Assembly (NCBI GenBank): GCA_965247225.1
Contig: CBDFGT010000027.1
Location: 124,001-188,000, forward strand
Reading direction: 5' to 3'
From: CBDFGT01 sp965247225
GTDB taxonomy: Bacteria; Pseudomonadota; Alphaproteobacteria; Rhizobiales; Rhizobiaceae
Length of the DNA: 64,000 nucleotides
A program made the position numbers and the translations under genes. Below the pieces are notes generated by a model. It was not told the origin of the DNA, did no database searches, and saw only the letters and a program-made list of their open reading frames with translations. Every line of letters begins with the position of its first letter. Positions within the stretch are counted from its first letter, which is position 1. Positions 18,601-27,738 of the stretch are shown here, in pieces.

Positions 18601-20217
18601 TCATGGCTTCAACACACCACCTGCCGCGATAACCGCATCCGGCGTATCCACATCCAGATGCGCTGCAGACCCGATCTCGATGTCCACAACCGGCAGGCCG
18701 CTTTTTTCAATAATATGCCGTGCGCCCACATCGCCTTGCAAGCGGGAAACGGCTTCAAATGTGGCGCGTGGCAGGATCACCGGATTGCCGCGCTTGCCAT
18801 CGGCCACGGCGCGAACAATCACCCTGCCCTCCTCACGCCGGAATACATCCAGCATCCTGCGCAGATCATCGCCGGCAATGCCCGGCATATCGGCCAGCAA
18901 CACCAGCATCCCGTCCACGTTATCGCCCAGCCTTGCAAGCCCTGCTTTCAGCGAGGATGCCATGCCGGAGGCATAATCGGCGTTGCGCACCATCTCCAGG
19001 GGCAGGTCCGCAAGCACAGATTCGATTTCGTCGGCGCGATGGCCCGTCACCACGCAGAGACAGTCGGCATTTGCAGCAATTGCTGTCAGGGCCATCCTTC
19101 GCACAAGGGGAACGCCGTCAAATTCAGCCAGCAGCTTGTGCTGCCCGCCTGAACCCATGCGGCTTGCCCTGCCTGCAGCCAGAAGCACAAGACCAGCCGA
19201 TCCGGACTTGACGTCCGGTCTGATGGCGCGAGGCCGTGGCCGGGTCGGAATTTCCATCAGCAAACCGCCGACCCCCATTCCGGTAATCGTCCCGGCATCG
19301 GGGCGCTCACCGCAGAGAAGCCTGTTCAAAATCCAGTCAAAGCCGTTTTCCTTCGGGCTGCGCGCACATCCCGGCGCACCGATCACCGGCTTGCCGTTCA
19401 GCGAAGCCATTACCATCAGGTTGCCGGGGTCCACCGGCATGCCGATATGCTCCACCTGCCCGCCCGCAACACGAATGGCTTCGGGAATCACATCCATGGG
19501 ATCGGCCACCGCCGATGCACCGAATACAATGATCAGATCATGGTTGCCGATCAGGCGGGCAAGCGCATCGGCAACGGCCTGTGTATTATGGGCAACCCGC
19601 ATTTCCGTCCCGATCCGGCTGTTGGACGCCTGCAATCGCGCATCCATGATCTGCCGTGTCTTGTCCATCACCGTCACTTTCAGCGACGGCAGTTGCGTGG
19701 CAACCAGTCCAACCCGGAAAGGTATATAGGGTTTGAGCACCATCGCCGCCCCGGATTGCGCAACCTGCATGGCCGCCTCCAGTCTGGCACCGGCAACAGC
19801 CAGCGGAATGATTTTGACGGTTGCCACCATGTCGCCCTTCAAAACCGGACTGTGGTCGGCAAGACAGGCCAATGTGATGGCCGCATCCACCCTGTTCAGC
19901 GTATCAACCCTATGTCTGTCGGCCACGAAAACCCCGTTGACACACGCATGAAGATTGACGCGACCGGTTGTTGCCGGTGACAGGACCATTCCGTCGGACA
20001 CCAGCGCATGGGCCAGCTGTCCGGCGGCGGCATCCTCGCCCACGTCGCCGTCTTCCAGCCGCACGGCAATCACCTGTGACACACCGCTTTCAAGCAACAG
20101 GTCCACATCGGCCGCAGTCACACAATGGCCCTTCGGCAGACGCCCGTTACGGGTACTGACCGAATGGGCCAGAAAACTGCCTTCAGCCTGAAGAACGGCA
20201 ATCTCTCCAAAGATCAT
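18601..20217 (-). CDS. Molybdopterin-binding / MobA-like nucleotidyltransferase fusion
   Basis: A 538-aa two-domain protein. The N-terminal ~330 residues form a molybdopterin-binding (MoaB/MogA/MoeA-type) domain with IVFGASAVADPMDVIPEAI and a GAPGCARSPKENGFD loop. The C-terminal ~200 residues are an NTP-transferase of the MobA/MocA type: LVLLAAGRASRMGSGGQHK nucleotide loop, VVTGHRADEI and LLADMPGI. Such fusions are thought to attach CMP to molybdopterin (forming MCD cofactor) for CO-dehydrogenase and xanthine-dehydrogenase-type enzymes. It overlaps the upstream XdhC gene by 4 bases, which implies translational coupling. Confidence 0.9.
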   Translation of the reverse strand: MIFGEIAVLQAEGSFLAHSVSTRNGRLPKGHCVTAADVDLLLESGVSQVIAVRLEDGDVGEDAAAGQLAHALVSDGMVLSPATTGRVNLHACVNGVFVADRHRVDTLNRVDAAITLACLADHSPVLKGDMVATVKIIPLAVAGARLEAAMQVAQSGAAMVLKPYIPFRVGLVATQLPSLKVTVMDKTRQIMDARLQASNSRIGTEMRVAHNTQAVADALARLIGNHDLIIVFGASAVADPMDVIPEAIRVAGGQVEHIGMPVDPGNLMVMASLNGKPVIGAPGCARSPKENGFDWILNRLLCGERPDAGTITGMGVGGLLMEIPTRPRPRAIRPDVKSGSAGLVLLAAGRASRMGSGGQHKLLAEFDGVPLVRRMALTAIAANADCLCVVTGHRADEIESVLADLPLEMVRNADYASGMASSLKAGLARLGDNVDGMLVLLADMPGIAGDDLRRMLDVFRREEGRVIVRAVADGKRGNPVILPRATFEAVSRLQGDVGARHIIEKSGLPVVDIEIGSAAHLDVDTPDAVIAAGGVLKP

Positions 20218-20921
20218 GACGAACCGCCATCTGGTTCCCCCAGCGACCGTTTGCGGAACGCCTGAATGACCTCGGCAAGAATGGCCACGGCAATTTCCGC
20301 TGGTGTCGCAGCGCCGATGGGCAGACCAACGGGAGCAGCAATCCGCGCAATGGATTCGGGATCAACCCCGCTGGCCAAAAGCCGTTCAACACGCCTGGCA
20401 TGTGTCTTGCGGCTGCCCAGTGCGCCCACATAGAAACATCCGGCCTGCAAGGCCGCCTGAACCGGAAAATCATCAATCTTCGGATCATGGGTCACCGCCA
20501 CCAGCGCCGTATAGGCATCCAGCGGATCGGCCCTGAGCACATCTTCCGGCCAGTCAGCCTGCAACGCCACATCGGAAAACCGCTGCGGCGTGGCAAAGGC
20601 CGTGCGCGGATCAATGATCCGCACATCAAAACCCGCCACTCTTGCCATGATCGCCAGAGCCTGTGAAATATGCACCGCGCCGATGATCACGATCCGCGGC
20701 GGCGGAACATGCACATTCAAAAAACAGCGAACACCCCCGATATCCACAATGCCGGATTTGCCCGACCGGAAGGCCGTTTGCACCAGCGTACCCAAGGCAC
20801 TCTCCGGCGTCTCTCCCTCAGGGAAAAGCTGCGATTGTCCCGTGGCAAGATCCGTCACAACGACAGCCGCATTGCGGGCTCTGCGTGCGGCATTCAGCCC
20901 TTTGAGAACGGCAAGTTCCAT
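20214..20921 (-). CDS. XdhC/CoxI family protein, Rossmann part
   Basis: A 235-aa member of the XdhC family, which protects and inserts molybdenum cofactor, or aids its sulfuration, in xanthine-dehydrogenase-like enzymes. The C-terminal two thirds are a Rossmann-like XdhC_C domain: PRIVIIGAVHISQALAIMA, VTHDPKIDD and GALGSRKTHARRVERL. The N-terminal ~90 residues are a weak form of the first XdhC domain and lack its Cys motif; the adjoining upstream gene supplies that domain instead. The start overlaps the previous stop by one base. Assignment to the family is secure; its client enzyme is unknown. Confidence 0.92.
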   Translation of the reverse strand: MELAVLKGLNAARRARNAAVVVTDLATGQSQLFPEGETPESALGTLVQTAFRSGKSGIVDIGGVRCFLNVHVPPPRIVIIGAVHISQALAIMARVAGFDVRIIDPRTAFATPQRFSDVALQADWPEDVLRADPLDAYTALVAVTHDPKIDDFPVQAALQAGCFYVGALGSRKTHARRVERLLASGVDPESIARIAAPVGLPIGAATPAEIAVAILAEVIQAFRKRSLGEPDGGSS

Positions 20922-21250
20922 CAGCCAAGCCTTTCAACATAGATGCAAATGCGGCCACCGCACGAAAGACCAACCTTCCAGGCCGTCTCGTCGGCCACAC
21001 CAAATTCCAGCATCTTTGCCTGTCCCGTGGCAATCACCTCCAGCGCTTCGGAAATCACCGCACCTTCCACACAGCCGCCCGAAACAGAACCGAAAAAATG
21101 GCCCTCCCCGTCAACCACCAGATGGCTACCCACCGGGCGCGGCGCGGATCCCCAGGTCTCCATCACCGTGGCAATGGCAACCGCCCGCCCGGAATCTGCC
21201 CAGATCTGTGCAGTCAGCAAGGGATCATCCTGTGTGAGAACCGCGTTCAT
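20921..21250 (-). CDS. XdhC/CoxI family protein, N-terminal domain only
   Basis: A 109-aa protein equal to the first XdhC domain: VMETWGSAPRPVGSHLVVD, GSVSGGCVEGAVISEA (the conserved GGCVE cysteine motif) and the closing LSCGGRICIYVE. With the next gene it makes up a complete XdhC split over two reading frames that overlap by one base. Split pairs of this kind occur beside CoxD/CoxE homologues. It is also coupled to the VWA gene upstream by a 4-base ATGA-type overlap. Confidence 0.9.
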   Translation of the reverse strand: MNAVLTQDDPLLTAQIWADSGRAVAIATVMETWGSAPRPVGSHLVVDGEGHFFGSVSGGCVEGAVISEALEVIATGQAKMLEFGVADETAWKVGLSCGGRICIYVERLG

Positions 21251-22530
21251 GCTGCCGTGCTCCTGCGTTGCAAAAAGCGTTTCGGATCACCATCCTGCAA
21301 CCGTCCTGAAGACAGGGCCCCGGCAAGGTCTCCGATCGAATCAAGATTATGTACGGGCCTGAATGCATCCACATGCGTGAGCATGGCCCGCACCCCGCGT
21401 GCGCGTGCCTCAAATCCGTCAAACCGCAGAAGCGGATTGAGCCAGACCAGATGCTTGCAGGATCTGTGCAGCCGGTCCATCTCGCGCGAAAGCTGGGCTG
21501 TGTCATCACGCTCCAGTCCATCGGTGATCAGCAGCACAACAGCACCCTGGCCGAGCACGCGCCGCGACCACAGGCGATTGAAATCATGTAACGTCTGGCC
21601 GATGCGCGTGCCGCCGGACCAGTCCTTCACCCGCCCGCTGCATTGTTCCAGCGCCTCGTCCGGGTCACGGTTCTTCATCTGCCGGGTCACATTGGTCAGC
21701 TCCGTGCCAAATAAAAACGTATGCACACGTCGGCGTTTCTCTGTCAGAACATGCAGGAAATGCAGGAAAATCCGCGTATACTGGCTCATGGAACCGGAAA
21801 TATCGGCCAGCACCACCAGCGGCGGCGGAATGACCTTGCGCTTGCGAAACCGTGGCAGGATCAGGTCTCCGCCGGAGCGCAGCGACTGGCGCATGGTCTG
21901 GCGCGGATCAATCCGCCCCGGTCTTCTGGAAGGTGCAAAACGGCGCGTCGGCATGTCATCCATCGGCATGACCATCCGGGACATTTCAAGCCGCGCCTTT
22001 GCCAGTTCACGGGCTGTCATCTGGGCAAAATCCCGTCTGCGCAGCAAGGCCCGGTCAGATGTGGTGAAGCTGGCATCCATCTCGATCTCGGGTTTGTCCG
22101 CAGGTGGTGCCTGAAGGTCGCGATCTGTCACCAGCGCATCGCTCACCCGGGCATGGCCCGCCCCCTGTTTTTCTTTTGGACCGGCAGGAGGTGCCCTGGG
22201 CGACATCAGCGCCATCATCTTGCCGATCATATCGCGCGAGCGCCAGAACAGCTCGAACGCTTCATCGAAAACCGGCTGGTCCTCATGCTTTTTCACAAAG
22301 ATGCAAAACAGCGCCGCATAGAATTCATCGCGTGATCCGATCCCGATCAGATCAACAGCCTGGATCGCATCCGCCACGGCTCCCGGTCCGATTTTCAGGC
22401 CCGCCCGCCGCAAGGCACGGCCAAAGAACAGGATATTGTCAGCCAGGTGCCCCTCATCCACCCTGTCAGTGATCGTACCATCCGTTGGTACGGCATATGT
22501 GGAGGAGCATGGCGGGACCGGTTCCATCAT
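21247..22530 (-). CDS. VWA domain protein, CoxE-like
   Basis: A 427-aa protein with a C-terminal von Willebrand A domain. The MIDAS metal site is visible as DISGS (LADISGSMSQYTRIF, near residue 243), together with GGTRIGQTLHDF and ITDGLERDD. In Oligotropha the homologue CoxE works with the AAA ATPase CoxD in building the [CuSMoO2] centre of CO dehydrogenase; related MoxR/VWA pairs mature other enzymes. Here it directly follows the MoxR gene with a 4-base overlap. Its exact client cannot be told because no structural molybdenum enzyme lies in the window. Confidence 0.92.
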   Translation of the reverse strand: MMEPVPPCSSTYAVPTDGTITDRVDEGHLADNILFFGRALRRAGLKIGPGAVADAIQAVDLIGIGSRDEFYAALFCIFVKKHEDQPVFDEAFELFWRSRDMIGKMMALMSPRAPPAGPKEKQGAGHARVSDALVTDRDLQAPPADKPEIEMDASFTTSDRALLRRRDFAQMTARELAKARLEMSRMVMPMDDMPTRRFAPSRRPGRIDPRQTMRQSLRSGGDLILPRFRKRKVIPPPLVVLADISGSMSQYTRIFLHFLHVLTEKRRRVHTFLFGTELTNVTRQMKNRDPDEALEQCSGRVKDWSGGTRIGQTLHDFNRLWSRRVLGQGAVVLLITDGLERDDTAQLSREMDRLHRSCKHLVWLNPLLRFDGFEARARGVRAMLTHVDAFRPVHNLDSIGDLAGALSSGRLQDGDPKRFLQRRSTAA

Positions 22531-23459
22531 CCCTGCCCCGCCAGAATTTCGGACTTCACATCCTCCAGCAACTTGCGCCCCTCACTGCCGGCAATCCGGG
22601 CAATATCATCCTGATATTTCAGCAGGGTTCCCAAAGTGTCGGACAGGGTTTCCGGGTCCAGCGCCAGCCGGTCCAGTTCTGTCAGGGCCGTCGCCCAGTC
22701 GATGGTTTCGGCCACTCCCGGCATTTTGAAGAGATCGATCTGGCGCAATGTCTGCACATAGGCGACAATCTGCGCGGACAGGATGGCGTTGCAGCCCGGA
22801 ACCTTGCGGCGAATAATCTCCAGTTCGCTCACAGCGTCGGGATAATCCACCCAATGGTAAAGACAGCGCCGCTTCAGCGCATCATGAACCTCGCGTGTCC
22901 GGTTGCTGGTGATGATCACAATCGGCGGTTCATCGGCGTGGATCGTGCCAAGCTCGGGAATGGTCACCTGAAAATCCGAGAGAACCTCCAGCAGAAAAGC
23001 CTCGAAGGCTTCATCAGTGCGGTCGAGTTCGTCAATCAGAAACACCGGTGCCTTGCCCTTGTGTCCTTGCAGGGCTTGCAGCACGGGGCGGCGGATCAGA
23101 AACTTCTCGGAAAATATGCCCTTTTCGATCGCAGCCCTGTCATGGACGCCCGACGCCTCGCCCAGGCGGATTTCCAGCATCTGGGCCGGATAGTTCCACT
23201 CGTAAACCGCAGAGGCAATGTCCAGCCCCTCATAGCATTGCAGACGGATCAGCGGACGGTCGAGCGCATGGGCCAGAACCTTGGCAATCTCGGTCTTGCC
23301 AACCCCGGCCTCGCCTTCCAGAAACAGGGGACGTTTCATCCGCAGCGCCAGAAACAGCACAGTTGCCAGCGCCTTCCCGGCCAGATAGTCGTGATCCGAA
23401 AGCATAGCCACCACATCGTCAATGCTGGCCGGCAATCCATTGTTTAAAGCGTATGGCAT
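22527..23459 (-). CDS. MoxR-type AAA+ ATPase, CoxD-like
   Basis: A 310-aa AAA+ ATPase of the MoxR family. Walker A is GEAGVGKTE (near residue 57), Walker B VFLIDELDRTD, and the sensor-1 region IVIITSNRTREV. MoxR ATPases act as chaperones with a VWA partner to insert metal cofactors. It is the first gene of a chain of overlapping genes (MoxR, VWA, XdhC-N, XdhC-C, MoeA/MobA fusion, then TfoX_N) that together resemble the coxDEF/I accessory set. The start MPYALNNGLPASI is the first reasonable ATG. Confidence 0.93.
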   Translation of the reverse strand: MPYALNNGLPASIDDVVAMLSDHDYLAGKALATVLFLALRMKRPLFLEGEAGVGKTEIAKVLAHALDRPLIRLQCYEGLDIASAVYEWNYPAQMLEIRLGEASGVHDRAAIEKGIFSEKFLIRRPVLQALQGHKGKAPVFLIDELDRTDEAFEAFLLEVLSDFQVTIPELGTIHADEPPIVIITSNRTREVHDALKRRCLYHWVDYPDAVSELEIIRRKVPGCNAILSAQIVAYVQTLRQIDLFKMPGVAETIDWATALTELDRLALDPETLSDTLGTLLKYQDDIARIAGSEGRKLLEDVKSEILAGQG

Positions 23460-23543
23460 CCACCCTCCCGATCATCCCGTGCTTGCAGTCTCGCAGGTTC
23501 GCGCAGCACTGACAAGAACGGGCATCGGGTATACTATACTAAA

Positions 23544-23643
23544 GCATGTCGCGCAAAAGTGTGCAGCGGTTTTGCGATATCGACATGCGTAAAAACAAAA
23601 ACTTGAAGCGTGGCAATCAAATCTTGAAGATCGCAACACGCTT
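23544..23643. repeat. 100-bp palindromic intergenic repeat, copy 1 (RIME/Bru-RS-like)
   Basis: A 100-bp element about 91% identical to the one at 47437-47536 by eye. It contains two palindromes: GCATGTCGCGCAAAA...TTTTGCG...CGACATGC on the left, and AAGCGTG...CACGCTT on the right. It lies between the MoxR gene start and the flavin reductase end, touching the reductase stop codon. Size and two-palindrome layout recall the rhizobial RIME1 and the Brucella Bru-RS elements; the link is from memory and unverified. Confidence 0.8.
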
Positions 23644-24188
23644 TAAAGGATATGGTAAGCGCGATCCAGATAGACGAGAGACTGGGCCGCACCGCCGGTG
23701 CGCAGTCCGACAACCTCGCCAAACAAAACGGAATGGGTCGACATCTGTCTGACATCCACAATCCGGCAATCGTAAGAGGCAATGGAATCGCGCAGCACCG
23801 GTGCTCCGGTCACCAGCTGGTCCCATTCGCCAAGCGCGAATCGCGCATCCACATCCAGCTTGCCAAAGCCCGCAAAGGCATCGGCCAAAGTCCGGTGATG
23901 GGCTGCCAGCGTGTTGAGCGCAAAAATGCCGCTTTCCAGAAAGATCCGGTTATTGGGATTGGAATGGTTGAGACAGCACAGAACGGTTGCCGGGTTGTCC
24001 GACACCGAACACGCCGCCGTAATCGTCACGCCGCGGCGTTGACCGTCCAGGACCGTCGTGACGATTTGCACATGCCCGGCATAGCGTGCCATGGCATTGC
24101 GATAATCTGCAGCATCCAGATGTGGCATGGTCAACACGATCAGCTCCCGGTCTGTTTTGTCCCAGTGTGTTTCATTCAATATAGGCAA
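23643..24188 (-). CDS. Flavin reductase family protein
   Basis: A 181-aa flavin-dependent reductase domain protein of the HpaC/RutF type, which supplies reduced FMN or FAD to a partner monooxygenase. Typical segments are MARYAGHVQIVTTVLDGQRRGVT, SVSDNPATVLCCLNHSNP and the closing LVYLDRAYHIL. No monooxygenase or rut operon is adjacent, so the partner is unknown. An internal ATG at 24128 (MPHLDAADYRNAM) is a good alternative start, since the family often begins there. The stop codon coincides with the end of a palindromic repeat. Confidence 0.88.
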   Translation of the reverse strand: MPILNETHWDKTDRELIVLTMPHLDAADYRNAMARYAGHVQIVTTVLDGQRRGVTITAACSVSDNPATVLCCLNHSNPNNRIFLESGIFALNTLAAHHRTLADAFAGFGKLDVDARFALGEWDQLVTGAPVLRDSIASYDCRIVDVRQMSTHSVLFGEVVGLRTGGAAQSLVYLDRAYHIL

Positions 24189-24332
24189 GTGTATTAAAAT
24201 TCTTAGCCGGAAACCCGGTAAAATTTTAAAGACACTGTTTCATTTCGGGATGCCGCCTGAAAATGCCGGTTTTTCCTTTGATCTGGCCGCCTCTCGCGCT
24301 AAACTCGCACCATAAGTCAAAGAGGGTCATCC

Positions 24333-25454
24333 GTGAAAACATGGGCTTTTGTATTCGGTCTGGCAGCAAGCACGGGCACGGCATCCCTGCTGGAGCAAGC
24401 TTGTGCCAGGGATCTGACCATTGCCGTCATTGCCCCGAAATCCGGCCAGTTTGCCAATCTCGGAGCGCAGGTCCGCATGGGTGCAGCCGCAGCGGCGGCC
24501 GGATCGCAGGACAGGACAGTAGAACTTGAGGAAAGCTGCGAGGAGGGATCGGGTGCGGCCATCGCCAATGCCATTGTTGCAGCCGGGGCCGACGCCGCCA
24601 TAGGGTTTCTGTGCACAGAGTCAGTGGAAACCGGGCTTGAAACGCTGAAACAGGCAGACATCCCTGCCATAAGCGTCTCGGTGCGTGCAGATATCCTCAT
24701 GCAGAACGCCATGAAAAAGGGCTGGCCGCTGTTCAGTCTCGCCCCGACGGCGGACGCAGAGCATGAAAAAGCCGTCAGCATCATCGCAAACACATGGAAA
24801 GACACGCCTTTTGCCATGATTGATGACGGCACGATCCACGGTCGGGATTTGATCGAATCTGTCCGGCTTGGCCTTGAGCAAAAAGGGATCAAGCCCGTCT
24901 TTGCCGACACATTTCGCCCCGGACAGGAACAGCAGGTTGGCCTTGTCCGTCGGCTGGTCAAATCCGGTGCAACCCATATTTTCATCGGCGGCGACCGCGC
25001 CGATATCGCCATTATCGCCCGGGATGCGCGCCAGGAAAAAGCGCCCCTGGTTCTGCTGGGCGGAGACACATTGCTGGCATCTGACAATCCCGTACCGCTG
25101 GAAAATGGCGTGCAGGCGGTGCTGGTGCCGCCGTCGCCGGATTTCCCGGAAAGCCGGGACGCTGAAAGGCAGATCATCGGCAAGTTTCCGGCAGGTTCCA
25201 GCGGCCTTCCGGTAACGGTCGAGGGCTATATGCTGCCGGCCTTCGCCGCCACCCGGATTGCCGCGCAGTCGATCATGACGGTCAAGGCTTCAGGCACCGC
25301 GCGCAGCGCCGCCATTGCCGCATCCAGAACAAACACCGCAATTGGTCCTGTTGCCTTTGGGCCCGGCCATATCCGGGCCGACAATCCTTATCGCCTGATG
25401 GAGTGGCGCAACGACCGGTTTGTCGCCATTGACACAAAAGCCGGAACCAACTGA
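24333..25454 (+). CDS. Periplasmic substrate-binding protein, Leu/Ile/Val type
   Basis: A 373-aa exported binding protein (Peripla_BP_6 fold) of the branched-chain amino acid ABC transporter class. The N-terminus is a signal peptide ending near QACARD, followed by LTIAVIAPKSGQFANLGAQVRMG, the usual first strand and ligand loop, and PAISVSVRADI and THIFIGGDRADIAII later. No permease or ATPase genes are adjacent, so it is an orphan. The following P1 peptidase starts one base after its stop codon, pointing to co-expression. The ligand cannot be read from the sequence. Confidence 0.88.
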   Translation: MKTWAFVFGLAASTGTASLLEQACARDLTIAVIAPKSGQFANLGAQVRMGAAAAAAGSQDRTVELEESCEEGSGAAIANAIVAAGADAAIGFLCTESVETGLETLKQADIPAISVSVRADILMQNAMKKGWPLFSLAPTADAEHEKAVSIIANTWKDTPFAMIDDGTIHGRDLIESVRLGLEQKGIKPVFADTFRPGQEQQVGLVRRLVKSGATHIFIGGDRADIAIIARDARQEKAPLVLLGGDTLLASDNPVPLENGVQAVLVPPSPDFPESRDAERQIIGKFPAGSSGLPVTVEGYMLPAFAATRIAAQSIMTVKASGTARSAAIAASRTNTAIGPVAFGPGHIRADNPYRLMEWRNDRFVAIDTKAGTN

Positions 25455-25455
25455 C

Positions 25456-26463
25456 ATGAGGCCGGGTCCGCGCAATCTTGTCACAGATGTCAAGGGCCTC
25501 AGGGTCGGCAATGCCCAGGATGATGCGCTGAAATCCGGTGTCACCGTGCTCCTGTGCGAACAGGCCTTCGTTGCCTCCGTTCAGGTTCTGGGCGGTGCGC
25601 CGGGAACGCGCGAAACCGATCTTCTTGAACCGCACAACACCGTTCAGGGTGTCGATGCCCTTGTCCTGTCCGGCGGATCGGCCTTTGGCCTGGATGCGGC
25701 CTCCGGCGTGCAGGCAGCCCTGCGCAGGCAGGGACGCGGGTTTGCCGTCGGTCCGCACAATATTCCCATTGTGCCTGCCGCTATCCTGTTTGATCTCATC
25801 AATGGCGGCAACAAGGATTGGGGCCTCTACCCGCCCTATCGCGAACTGGGCTTTGAAGCTGCAAACGCTGCCGCCTGTGAATTCGTTCTCGGAACCGCAG
25901 GGGCTGGAACCGGTGCCACAACGGCGGGCCTGAAAGGCGGGCTCGGTTCTGCTTCTTCGGTTCTCCCCTCGGGCGTCACAGCCGGAGCGCTTGCCGCCGT
26001 CAATGCGCTGGGTTCAACCACCATTGCCGACACGGCCCATTTCTGGGCCAATCCTTTTGAACAGGGCGATGAATTCGGCGGTTTGGGCATGCCATCTCCA
26101 TTTCCGCCTGAAGCACAGGAGATCCGCTATAAATTCCGCGACCGCCTCCAGCCCGCCGTCAACACGACCATTGCCATCATTGCAACAGATGCCGTTTTGA
26201 CCAAGGCAGAGGCCAAGCGTCTGGCCATTGCCGCCCATGATGGCTTCACGCGGGCCATCTGGCCTTCCCATACGCCCATGGACGGAGATCTGGTCTTTTC
26301 CGTTGCCACCGGCCTGTCAGGCCAAACCCTTGATGGTGCAGCCTTCAACGATCTTTGCGCAACAGCGTCTGCGACAATGGCCCGCGCCATTGCCCGCGGT
26401 GTGCATGCGGCAACACCGGCAGCAGGTGATCTGTTGGCCTGCTGGTCCGATTTCAATCGATAA
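25456..26463 (+). CDS. P1-family (S58, DmpA-like) aminopeptidase
   Basis: An N-terminal-nucleophile enzyme of 335 aa related to the D-aminopeptidase/beta-peptidyl aminopeptidase DmpA/BapA group. The start MRPGPRNLVTDVKGLRVGNA is the family N-terminus; VDALVLSGGSAFGLDAASGV, GTGATTAGLKGGLGSASS (self-cleavage region) and NTTIAIIATDA are characteristic. The ATG at 25456 follows the preceding binding-protein stop by one base, so the two are probably one transcript. Activity on beta- or D-peptides is a family inference. Confidence 0.9.
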   Translation: MRPGPRNLVTDVKGLRVGNAQDDALKSGVTVLLCEQAFVASVQVLGGAPGTRETDLLEPHNTVQGVDALVLSGGSAFGLDAASGVQAALRRQGRGFAVGPHNIPIVPAAILFDLINGGNKDWGLYPPYRELGFEAANAAACEFVLGTAGAGTGATTAGLKGGLGSASSVLPSGVTAGALAAVNALGSTTIADTAHFWANPFEQGDEFGGLGMPSPFPPEAQEIRYKFRDRLQPAVNTTIAIIATDAVLTKAEAKRLAIAAHDGFTRAIWPSHTPMDGDLVFSVATGLSGQTLDGAAFNDLCATASATMARAIARGVHAATPAAGDLLACWSDFNR

Positions 26464-26528
26464 TATGCTTGTCTGTCCAGCAACGCCCAAAATGTCTCGA
26501 ACTATCCCGCTTCACTGGAGAAAAGCGC

Positions 26529-26900
26529 ATGTTGAAATCCGATCTAGATCAAATACTCGCTGATCTCAGCGCCCGTGAGCCGATCTTCCATCGTAGAGAG
26601 TTTGGCATAAGCCGCGAAGACCTCCTCAACATGACGACAGACGACTTCTGGGAAATTGGGGCGAGCGGCAAGACTTATGATCGCAACCTCATCATCGAAA
26701 CCTTGCTGGAGCGATATAAAACGCCAGAACCCGATGATTGGTCCTGCTCGAACTTTTCGATCCGTCAGATTGGCGAAGACCTCTACCAACTCAACTATGT
26801 TTTGCAGCAGCCCAACCGCCTAACCCGCCGAACAACGCTCTGGCGGAAAACAGGCGAGGCTTGGCGGATCGTATTCCACCAAGGGACCATCATAACCTGA
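26529..26900 (+). CDS. DUF4440 / NTF2-like domain protein
   Basis: A 123-aa protein of the NTF2-like fold resembling DUF4440: REPIFHRREFGISREDLLNMTTDDFWEIG, then WSCSNFSIRQIGEDLYQLNYVL and a closing TTLWRKTGEAWRIVFHQGT. Small proteins of this type have varied or unknown roles. ATG 26529 has GGAGA eight bases upstream. It is a single gene between the P1 peptidase and rpe and has a somewhat lower GC content than its neighbours, a weak hint of transfer. Confidence 0.75.
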   Translation: MLKSDLDQILADLSAREPIFHRREFGISREDLLNMTTDDFWEIGASGKTYDRNLIIETLLERYKTPEPDDWSCSNFSIRQIGEDLYQLNYVLQQPNRLTRRTTLWRKTGEAWRIVFHQGTIIT

Positions 26901-27063
26901 AAACAGTCGGATGTCCGCCTTGCTATGAGGGTTCGTATCTTTATCACGGCCAAAATTACTGCACCCTCAATGTCGGACGCCAGGCACAAACCTTTTGAAC
27001 AGTTGTTGTTGCATCCAGCCGGTGCTATTGCGTTTTTGACTTTAACCGTACCGGATTTGCATC

Positions 27064-27735
27064 ATGACCCGTCCCATCCGTATTGCGCCATCCATTCTTG
27101 CCTCTGACTATGCCCGGCTGGGCGAAGAAGTCCGTGATGTCGTCTCGGCCGGGGCAGACTGGCTGCATCTGGATGTCATGGATGGTCACTTTGTACCCAA
27201 CATTTCTTTTGGGCCGGATGTGATCAAGGCCCTGCGGCCCCATACCAGCGCCATTTTCGACTGCCATTTGATGATTGCGCCTGCCGATCCCTATCTTCAG
27301 GCCTTTGCAGCGGCTGGCTGCGATATCATTACGGTCCATGCCGAAGCCGGCCCGCACCTGCACCGCTCGCTGCAGGCCATCCGCGCCCTTGGCAAAAAGG
27401 CCGGCGTTTCTCTCAACCCTGCAACGCCCGTCAGCGTTATCGACCATATTCTTGATGATATCGATCTCATTCTGGTCATGAGTGTCAATCCAGGCTTTGG
27501 TGGCCAGAAATTCATTCCTGCCATGGTGGACAAGATTGCCGGCATTCATGCCCGCATTGGCGGGCGACCCATTGATCTGGAAGTGGATGGCGGCATAACG
27601 CTGGAAACGGCACCCCTTGCCGCCAGGGCCGGTGCCAATGTTCTGGTGGCAGGCTCCGCCATTTTCAGGGCCGGTTCAGCTGAAGGCTATGCCAGGGAAA
27701 TTGCGGGCCTTCGTGCCGCAGCCGGGAGATCCTAG
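27064..27735 (+). CDS. rpe: Ribulose-phosphate 3-epimerase
   Basis: Interconverts ribulose-5-phosphate and xylulose-5-phosphate in the pentose phosphate pathway. The 223-aa TIM barrel shows APSILASDYARLGEE, the metal-binding HLDVMDGHFVPNISFG, VSVNPGFGGQKFIP-type phosphate loop and the closing DGGITLETAPLAARAGANVLVAG-type strand. The start ATG 27064 yields MTRPIRIAPSI. It is followed after 3 bases by the DUF2259 gene, so rpe, DUF2259, the membrane gene and perhaps purB may form one transcript. Confidence 0.97.
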   Translation: MTRPIRIAPSILASDYARLGEEVRDVVSAGADWLHLDVMDGHFVPNISFGPDVIKALRPHTSAIFDCHLMIAPADPYLQAFAAAGCDIITVHAEAGPHLHRSLQAIRALGKKAGVSLNPATPVSVIDHILDDIDLILVMSVNPGFGGQKFIPAMVDKIAGIHARIGGRPIDLEVDGGITLETAPLAARAGANVLVAGSAIFRAGSAEGYAREIAGLRAAAGRS

Positions 27736-27738
27736 GCC

